DNA of 64,000 nt from an uncultured Agathobacter sp. (lineage in GTDB: Bacteria > Bacillota > Clostridia > Lachnospirales > Lachnospiraceae), in assembly GCA_934365945.1 (NCBI GenBank), contig CAKRNE010000001.1:1-64000 (forward strand). The letters run 5' to 3'. Every line of letters begins with the position of its first letter. Within the stretch, counting starts at the first letter, position 1. Made by a program: the position numbers and the translations under genes. The notes under the pieces are model-generated. The model did not search any database, was not told where the DNA came from, and saw nothing but the letters and a program-made list of their open reading frames with translations. Shown here piece by piece: positions 58,129-64,000 of the stretch.

Positions 58129-60984
58129 ATGAATTACGGCAAAAATGCTACAATGCTCCGCCTCCGGAAATACGACTCAAAAAGGACAAAGATATTCAAT
58201 AAAATCAAAATTATTGTCCTCAAGGTATTTCTGGTTGTTGTCATTGTCGCAGGCGCAGCCGGCATAAGCTCGGGTATCGGCATCATGAACGGAATCATCA
58301 GCTCCGCGCCTGATATTTCAAAGATTGACGTCACTCCCACCGGCTACTCTACCACCGTTTTGGCAGCAAATGGGGAAGAAACCGCCACTCTTGTAGGTCA
58401 GGGGGCAAACAGACAGTATGTTACCATTGATGAGATTCCATTGGATCTGCAGCATGCATTTGTCGCAATCGAGGACGAACGCTTCTACAAGCATAATGGC
58501 ATCGACCTGCATGGTATCGGAAGGGCATTTCTTTCAGGATTGTCCAAGGGCAGCTTCAATGAGGGCGCAAGTACCATAACCCAGCAGCTCATCAAAAACA
58601 ACGTGCTGACAAGCTGGACAAGCGAGACATCTTTTGTCGAAAAGCTACAGCGTAAGATTCAGGAACAGTATCTCGCGCTTGAGCTTGAGAAGAAGGTCAA
58701 TGACAAGGACTGGATTCTTGAGAACTACATGAATTCGGTTAATCTGGGAGCTAACACTCTCGGTGTCGAGGCCGCATCCAAGAAATACTTTAATAAGGAT
58801 GTTTCTGAGCTCACATTGTCCGAATCAGCTGTAATCGCCGGAATCACACAGAATCCTTCCGGCTACAATCCTATTACGCACCCTGACAAAAATGCCAAAA
58901 GGCGAGAAAAGGTGCTGAATAACATGAAGGACCAGGGATATATCTCTAAAGCCGAGTATGATGAGGCTATGGCAGATGATGTCTATACAAGGATTGCAGA
59001 GTACAACACAAACAGCTCCGGTTCGGTCAACTCTTACTTTATTGATGCTCTCATCGAAAACGTGCATGATGACCTTAAGGAGGCCGGCTACACCGATACA
59101 GAAGCCTACAAGCTGATTTATCAGGGTGGACTGACCATCAAATCGACACAGGATCTTACTATGCAGACCATATGCGATGAGGAGGCGAATAATCCGTCCA
59201 ACTATCCATCCGATGCAAAGTATTCGTTCCAGCTTTCCTTCGAGGTCAAAAAGGCAGATGGTTCATTCAAGACCTACACGAACCAGACCATGCTCTCTTT
59301 TTATAAGAAGAAAACCAACAATGACGATTTCAGCATCAACTACTCAAGCCCTGATGAATGTAATGCGGCTATTGCGCAGTACGAGCAGGATGTACTTGAG
59401 GCGGGCGATTCCATTGTGGAGGGCTCTGAAGCTGTCAATATCACTCTGGAGCCACAGGTTGCCATGACAGTCATCGATCAGAGCACCGGTGAGGTAAAGG
59501 CACTGGTCGGCGGACGAGGCGACAAATCCGGCAACAGGACATGGAACAGAGCTACAGATACATGCAGACAGCCCGGCTCTACTTTCAAGATAATCGGCTG
59601 CTATGCTGCAGCTCTTGATGCAGGTGGCAAAACTCTTGCATCCGTGCAGGATGATGCACCGTTTACAGTAGGTTCAAAAACCTTCAACAACTATGACAAA
59701 TCTTTCGGAGGATTTACCTCCATCCGATGGGCAATAACAAAGTCCATCAATATCGTAACCGTCAAAACCTTACAGGATATCGGGGTTGAGCTCGGTTACA
59801 AATATGCAGAGGATTTCGGTATTTCAACTCTCACCGATTCCGACAAAAACCTGTCACTTGCGCTCGGTGGACTGACAAAGGGTGTCACAAACTTTGAGCT
59901 CACAGGTGCATATGCTACAATAGCCAATGGTGGAGTATACTTAGAACCAAAGTTCTACACTCAGGTTCTTGACCACGATGGCAATGTATTACTTGACAAA
60001 GCTGATATGCAGGACACACGTACCGTAATCAAAGATACCACGGCATGGCTTCTGACGGATGCCATGAAGGATGTTCTGACACAGGGAACCGGAAAGCTGG
60101 CACGCTTTGACAGCCAGATAGCCCAGGCGGGTAAATCCGGTACCACAACAAGCAACCGCGACTGCCTGTGGGCAGGCTACACGCCATACTACACATGTGT
60201 CGTATGGGGCGGATATGATGACAACTCGAAACAGTCCGGCAAGCTCACATCTTATCCTAAGAATATATGGAAGAATGCCATGAGCAGAATCCATGACGGA
60301 CTGGAAGCCAAAGACTTTGTACAGCCGGATGGCATAACAAATGCCACGGTATGCAGCAAATCAGGACTTCTGCCTTTAGGTGGAATATGTGACAATGATC
60401 CACGAGGATCAATGCTGACAACAGAATATTTTGATAAGGACACTGTACCTACAGACAACTGTAACCATCATGTTGCACTTGAAATTTGTGCAGATTCGGG
60501 AGCCATTGCCGGTCCATATTGTCCTAATAAAGTATCAAGGGTATTTATAACAGGCGCTGTATCAGGCAGCCCAGAGTACGCATTCATGGCAGATGAAACT
60601 TTCATGAATACTGTATGTACATTACATGATGCAACATCATTGATCAACAGCTCACCAACCACCACGGATCCTACCAATTCCGGTGCGACACCTGGCAGTG
60701 CTGACGGTACTGCGGCAGGAGCGCAGACCGGTGGAGCCGGTGCTAATGGGTCCGGTGGAACCGGTACTGGCGGTTCTGGTGCCGGTGGGGCTAGTGCTGG
60801 CGGTTCTGGTGCCGGTGGTTCCGGTTCCGGTAGTTCCGGTACTGGCAACTCCGGTTCCGGTGGTTCCGGTACTGGTGGCTCCGGTACTGGTGGCTCCGGT
60901 TCCGGTGGCTCCGGTTCCGGTAGTTCTGGTACTGGCAGCTCCGGTTCTGGTGCTGCCGGTTCAGGTTCAGGTGCTACTCACTAA
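58129..60984 (+). CDS. Class A penicillin-binding protein with Gly/Ser-rich tail
   Basis: A 951-residue bifunctional peptidoglycan synthase (PBP1A type). It has a basic cytoplasmic N-terminus, one membrane helix (~24-50), a GT51 glycosyltransferase domain with AIEDERFYKHNGIDLHG (~117) and GASTITQQLIKN (~145), and a transpeptidase domain with RQPGSTFKIIG (Ser nucleophile, ~485), SIN at KSINIVT and KSGTTTSNRD (~669). From ~residue 845 the protein is almost only Gly, Ser, Thr and Ala, encoded by a DNA tandem repeat. The ATG follows AAGGAGG. It is alone on the plus strand. Confidence 0.93.
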   Translation: MNYGKNATMLRLRKYDSKRTKIFNKIKIIVLKVFLVVVIVAGAAGISSGIGIMNGIISSAPDISKIDVTPTGYSTTVLAANGEETATLVGQGANRQYVTIDEIPLDLQHAFVAIEDERFYKHNGIDLHGIGRAFLSGLSKGSFNEGASTITQQLIKNNVLTSWTSETSFVEKLQRKIQEQYLALELEKKVNDKDWILENYMNSVNLGANTLGVEAASKKYFNKDVSELTLSESAVIAGITQNPSGYNPITHPDKNAKRREKVLNNMKDQGYISKAEYDEAMADDVYTRIAEYNTNSSGSVNSYFIDALIENVHDDLKEAGYTDTEAYKLIYQGGLTIKSTQDLTMQTICDEEANNPSNYPSDAKYSFQLSFEVKKADGSFKTYTNQTMLSFYKKKTNNDDFSINYSSPDECNAAIAQYEQDVLEAGDSIVEGSEAVNITLEPQVAMTVIDQSTGEVKALVGGRGDKSGNRTWNRATDTCRQPGSTFKIIGCYAAALDAGGKTLASVQDDAPFTVGSKTFNNYDKSFGGFTSIRWAITKSINIVTVKTLQDIGVELGYKYAEDFGISTLTDSDKNLSLALGGLTKGVTNFELTGAYATIANGGVYLEPKFYTQVLDHDGNVLLDKADMQDTRTVIKDTTAWLLTDAMKDVLTQGTGKLARFDSQIAQAGKSGTTTSNRDCLWAGYTPYYTCVVWGGYDDNSKQSGKLTSYPKNIWKNAMSRIHDGLEAKDFVQPDGITNATVCSKSGLLPLGGICDNDPRGSMLTTEYFDKDTVPTDNCNHHVALEICADSGAIAGPYCPNKVSRVFITGAVSGSPEYAFMADETFMNTVCTLHDATSLINSSPTTTDPTNSGATPGSADGTAAGAQTGGAGANGSGGTGTGGSGAGGASAGGSGAGGSGSGSSGTGNSGSGGSGTGGSGTGGSGSGGSGSGSSGTGSSGSGAAGSGSGATH
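60730..60976 (+). repeat. In-gene tandem repeat encoding the Gly/Ser tail
   Basis: Units built from GGTTCCGGT, GGCTCCGGT and ACTGGTGGC recur in phase (periods of 9, 12 or 18 bp) and encode GSGGSGTGGSG-type sequence. Such repeats change length by slippage in steps that keep frame. Confidence 0.8.
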
Positions 60985-61008
60985 TATAATATATAACTTC
61001 ACACAAGC

Positions 61009-61042
61009 AAAACCCCCAAGGATTATATCCTCGGGGGTTTTT
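61009..61042 (+). terminator. Terminator after the penicillin-binding protein gene
   Basis: AAACCCCC pairs with GGGGGTTT around an inner AGGA/TCCT stem, then TTTTTG on the plus strand. The A run on the other side may also stop the convergent ammonium transporter transcript. Confidence 0.85.
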
Positions 61043-61083
61043 GTTGATGTATATATGCTAAGGGGATTAGATAATAATTTGCA

Positions 61084-62841
61084 TTACTCTACATCCTGTA
61101 ATGCCTCAATTCCTTCCTCGCCTGTACGAACCTTGACAACCTGTGCCACGTCGTAAACGAAGATCTTGCCATCTCCGATATGTCCGGTGTAAAGAGTCTT
61201 CTTAGCAGTCTCAATAACCTTCTCTACCGGAATCTTGCCAACGATTACCTCAACCTTAACCTTTGGAAGTAATGTCGCATCAAGCTCAGCTCCACGGTAC
61301 TTCTCGCCGGCACCCTTCTGGATACCACAGCCCATAACCTGTGTCACTGTCATTCCTGTTACACCTAAGTCATTCATAGCCTTACGAAGCTTGTCGTACT
61401 TTGTAAGCTTTGAAATAATAACAACCTTGTGGATACCGCTTGCTGAAGCCGGTGTTGTTGCATTTACAACAGGCACTGCTGCATCCTTCTTAGCCTGAGA
61501 AGCTGTTGCATACTCTGAAGAACCAAGGTCTGTATTTTCATTGACATCCATGACATCACCTGATACATCCATGATAGCAAATCCTGCGTATGCTGATGGA
61601 AGACCATGCTCTGTTGGGTCAAGTCCGATGATTTCCTCTTCCTCTGAAACTCTAAGTCCCAGTGTAGCCTTGATAACAAGGAATACGATTGTAATAGTTA
61701 CTACTGTCCATGCTGCAACAGAAACAAAGCCTGTGAGCTGGAGTCCTAAAAGATTAAATCCACCGCCGTAGAAAAGTCCTACGAGCTCGTTACCCTTTGA
61801 ATCAGCGATTGAATATCCCGGAGCACTGTTTGTGGCAAAAAGACCAACAGCGATTGTTCCCCAGATACCATTCATCATATGTACTGCGACAGCACCTACA
61901 GGGTCATCCACACGAAGTACATAGTCAAGGAACCATACACCGAAGCATACAAGAAGTCCTGCCACTGAACCGATAATGATAGCACCGAGTGCATCTGTTA
62001 CATCACAGCCTGCTGTGATAGCTACAAGTCCTGCAAGTGAAGCATTCAGACACATTGACACATCAGGCTTGCCATATTTGAGCCATGTGAAAATCATACA
62101 AACTACTGTTGCAAGTGCAGGTGCGATTGTTGTTGTTACGAAAATAGAACCAAGCTGCTCTACTGATTTTGCTGCTGCACCGTTGAATCCATACCAGCCA
62201 AGCCAGAGAATGAATACACCGAGTGCACCGATTGTGATGTTATGTCCCGGAATAGCGTTTACCTTTGTGATCTTTCCGTCTTTATCCTTTGTAAACTTTC
62301 CGATACGAGGTCCAAGGATTGCAGCTCCTACAAGAGCACTGATACCACCAACCATGTGGATGGCACATGAACCTGCGAAATCATGGAAGCCAATCTGTGA
62401 AAGCCAGCCACCGCCCCAGATCCAGTGAGCCTCGATCGGGTAAATAACTGCTGAAATAACTCCTGAATAAACACAGTATGAAATAAATTTTGTTCTCTCA
62501 GCCATAGCTCCTGATACGATAGTTGCTGTTGTCGCACAGAAAACCAGGTTGAATACAAAGTTTGACCAGTCAAAATCCTTGTAAGATGTAAAGATGTCAA
62601 ATCCCGGCTTTCCAATAAAACCAAGTACATCTTCTCCTAATAAAAGTGAAAAACCAATAAGGATGAATACAACTGTACCAATACAGAAATCCATCAGGTT
62701 CTTCATAAGGATGTTTCCGGTATTCTTTGCTCTGGTAAAACCTGCTTCTACCATAGCAAAACCTGCCTGCATCCAGAATACTAATGCTGCTCCAATAAGG
62801 AACCAGACTCCGAAAATTACTCCACTAATCTCTTCTGTCAT
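61084..62841 (-). CDS. amt: Ammonium transporter fused to a C-terminal PII domain
   Basis: A 585-residue Amt-family channel for ammonium uptake. The Amt part (~1-430) has 11 likely helices, FAMVEAGFTRAKNTGNILMK near the start, and the two pore His regions in GSCAIHMVGGISALVG and VAVHMMNGIWGT. A ~40-residue linker leads to a GlnB/PII domain (~467-575: HKVVIISKLTKYDKLRKAMN, YRGAELDATLLPKVKVEVIV, GHIGDGKIFVYDV). The T-loop has Leu where the uridylylated Tyr of E. coli GlnB would be. It follows glnN in the same direction, as part of nitrogen assimilation. Confidence 0.93.
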   Translation of the reverse strand: MTEEISGVIFGVWFLIGAALVFWMQAGFAMVEAGFTRAKNTGNILMKNLMDFCIGTVVFILIGFSLLLGEDVLGFIGKPGFDIFTSYKDFDWSNFVFNLVFCATTATIVSGAMAERTKFISYCVYSGVISAVIYPIEAHWIWGGGWLSQIGFHDFAGSCAIHMVGGISALVGAAILGPRIGKFTKDKDGKITKVNAIPGHNITIGALGVFILWLGWYGFNGAAAKSVEQLGSIFVTTTIAPALATVVCMIFTWLKYGKPDVSMCLNASLAGLVAITAGCDVTDALGAIIIGSVAGLLVCFGVWFLDYVLRVDDPVGAVAVHMMNGIWGTIAVGLFATNSAPGYSIADSKGNELVGLFYGGGFNLLGLQLTGFVSVAAWTVVTITIVFLVIKATLGLRVSEEEEIIGLDPTEHGLPSAYAGFAIMDVSGDVMDVNENTDLGSSEYATASQAKKDAAVPVVNATTPASASGIHKVVIISKLTKYDKLRKAMNDLGVTGMTVTQVMGCGIQKGAGEKYRGAELDATLLPKVKVEVIVGKIPVEKVIETAKKTLYTGHIGDGKIFVYDVAQVVKVRTGEEGIEALQDVE

Positions 62842-62904
62842 AGTTTTGTCCTCTCTTTCCTGTTTTTTCTTTCATTTTTTCATTTTATCGAAAGTAAAAT
62901 TTAT

Positions 62905-62961
62905 AAAAAAATAGAGACACTTCACCAATTTCCACAGCTTCGTGGTTCAGCAAAATGTCTC
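62905..62961 (-). terminator. Terminator between glnN and the ammonium transporter
   Basis: On the minus strand GAGACA pairs with TGTCTC, with an inner CCAC/GTGG stem, followed by TATTTTTTT. It lies ~30 bp past the glnN stop and may be leaky or regulated, with amt downstream. Confidence 0.65.
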
Positions 62962-62989
62962 CATTTTATTATTATGTTAAATTCAAGGG

Positions 62990-64000
62990 TTAAACCTCGA
63001 AGATTAAATCGCCGTATGATGGCATTGGCCACATCTCTTTGTCGACAATCATCTCAAGCTCATCAACCGGAGCACGAAGAGCATCCATAGCAGCCTTTAC
63101 GGCATCTCTATAGTAAACAGCCTGCTCTCTGCCCTCTTCCATAGCACCGGCCTTTGCTGTCTCATCCTTAAGCTTTGCAAGTGCAACCTGTGCATCTGAG
63201 AGAAGAGCTGAGCTCTCTGTAAGAAGCTCTGACTGAACAGATACATCTGCATCAGCAACTGCACTCTTAACTGAGTTAACTGACTGTGCAAGTGATGTAA
63301 CATACTTGATAACTGCAGGAATAATCTGCTTTCCGGCAATATCAATCATAGCCTTTGCTTCTATATTAATAGTCTTTGCATATGTCTCATACTCGATCTC
63401 GGCACGGCTCTCAAGCTCTGTCTTTGTAAATACACCGAACTTCTCGAATGCTGCAACTGATTCAGGAGCAACATATGCAGGAATTGCATCTACCATAGAC
63501 TTGATGTTTGGAAGTCCACGTCTCTCTGCCTCAGCTACCCACTCATCTGAGTATCCGTTTCCATTGAATACGATTCTCTGGTGCTCTACTGCGTAATCCT
63601 TGATGAGATCATGTACAGCGAGGTCGAAGTTGTCTGCCTTCTCAAGTATATCACAGGCGTCTGAGAATGCCTCAGCAACGATTGTGTTGAGCACGATGTT
63701 GGCCTGTGCAACAGAATCCTGTGAACCAACCATACGGAACTCGAACTTGTTTCCTGTGAATGCGAATGGTGATGTACGGTTACGGTCTGTAGCATCCTTC
63801 ATGAAATCAGGAATTGTCTTAACACCTGTCTCAAGCTTCTCACCCTTTAAGCTGTGTGTAGCTGTACCTGTTGAGATAAGCTGATTTAATACGTCTCCGA
63901 GCTGATCTCCAAGGTAGATTGAAAGGATTGCAGGTGGTGCCTCGTTGGCTCCAAGTCTGTGATCGTTTCCTACGTCTGCTGCTGCCGCACGAAGAAGTGC
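62990..64000 (-). CDS. glnN: Glutamine synthetase type III (partial, C-terminal part)
   Basis: The frame is open from the right edge (64000) to a TAA at 62990, giving 336 residues of C-terminal sequence; the start lies beyond the window. Visible blocks are VGNDHRLGANEAPPAILSIY, the glutamate-binding region DRNRTSPFAFTGNKFEFRM with GSQDSVAQANIVLNTIVAEA, and a late helical region (AGKQIIPAVIKYVTSLAQ). RLGANEAPPAI and NRTSPFAFTGNKFEFR are typical of GlnN-type (GSIII) enzymes rather than GlnA. Whole-family length is ~700 residues. It makes glutamine from glutamate and ammonia; the Amt-PII gene follows. Confidence 0.95.
   Translation of the reverse strand, partial: ALLRAAAADVGNDHRLGANEAPPAILSIYLGDQLGDVLNQLISTGTATHSLKGEKLETGVKTIPDFMKDATDRNRTSPFAFTGNKFEFRMVGSQDSVAQANIVLNTIVAEAFSDACDILEKADNFDLAVHDLIKDYAVEHQRIVFNGNGYSDEWVAEAERRGLPNIKSMVDAIPAYVAPESVAAFEKFGVFTKTELESRAEIEYETYAKTINIEAKAMIDIAGKQIIPAVIKYVTSLAQSVNSVKSAVADADVSVQSELLTESSALLSDAQVALAKLKDETAKAGAMEEGREQAVYYRDAVKAAMDALRAPVDELEMIVDKEMWPMPSYGDLIFEV

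Noticed and set aside
60683..61156. 157-codon Val/Pro-rich frame inside the PBP gene
   Set aside because: It is the +1 reading of the Gly/Ser tandem repeat and continues past the terminator; a shadow of the repeat.
62842..62989. Glutamine riboswitch between glnN and amt
   Set aside because: The conserved glnA-motif words are missing and the structure ends in a T run, so it reads as a terminator.
1..64000. CRISPR array or prophage
   Set aside because: No regularly spaced direct repeats with unique spacers, no cas genes, and no integrase, capsid or terminase genes were seen.

Overview
The window looks like chromosome from a motile, butyrate-producing Lachnospiraceae, most likely the Agathobacter/[Eubacterium] rectale-Roseburia group. 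This rests on the butyrate gene set (thl, hbd, bcd, etfB, etfA), flagellar rod genes, a type III glutamine synthetase, clostridial-style promoters (TTGACA-N17-TATAAT), strong AGGAGG ribosome sites and moderately AT-rich codon use. The species is an inference. Most genes are on the minus strand, as expected on one replichore arm.

Layout. 1-440: two tandem rRNA promoters fire leftward off the edge, next to tRNA-Ser(UGA). 0.4-6 kb: ispD, tsaD, a membrane-anchored unknown, RNase Z, rimI, tsaB and tsaE (a t6A tRNA-modification and ribosome-maturation cluster) and a YcxB-like protein. 6-7.1 kb: FMN riboswitch, attenuator and ribU. 7.1-11.3 kb: tex and three small membrane proteins. 11.3-11.8 kb: a 265-bp palindromic element. 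11.8-17.4 kb: coaBC, a P1-family peptidase, a pantothenate-type ECF S component with a structured leader, and glmS behind a glmS ribozyme.

17.4-28.1 kb is the accessory region. It is AT-rich and holds two paralogous large secreted proteins that share an N-terminal ~578 residues but have unrelated C-termini, an intact partner lipoprotein plus fragments of a second copy, a WG-repeat lipoprotein, three zinc-ribbon membrane proteins, a frameshifted lipoprotein and a small XRE regulator. A 21-bp inverted repeat covers the -35 of two promoters here, suggesting a local regulon.

28.2-33.8 kb: butyrate operon thl-hbd-bcd-etfB-etfA (no crt in this window), with two Rex-type operators around the thl promoter. 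34-38.5 kb: carAB with a possible leader attenuator. 38.6-46.5 kb: a GNAT protein with a membrane tail, recD2, then the ACT regulator-hom-flgF-flgG-rod protein run, and prfB with its programmed frameshift site. 46.5-54.2 kb: a second palindromic element, vanZ-like, ctpA, ftsX, ftsE, a PucR/CdaR-type regulator, a WecG/TagA-type glycosyltransferase that looks leaderless, a DnaA-box cluster and an SH3-NlpC/P60 hydrolase. 54.3-58 kb: a YjfB-like small protein, ridA, cvfB-like, an acyl-ACP thioesterase preceded by an unlisted 59-residue gene, tRNA-Gln(CUG) and yigZ. 58-64 kb: a class A penicillin-binding protein with a Gly/Ser tail, an ammonium transporter fused to a PII domain, and glnN running off the right edge.

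No phage, transposase gene or CRISPR array is visible. The most unusual material is the modular secreted-protein region with its shared operator, the large palindromic intergenic elements, the DnaA-box cluster without dnaA, and the extra base in the prfB N-terminus.
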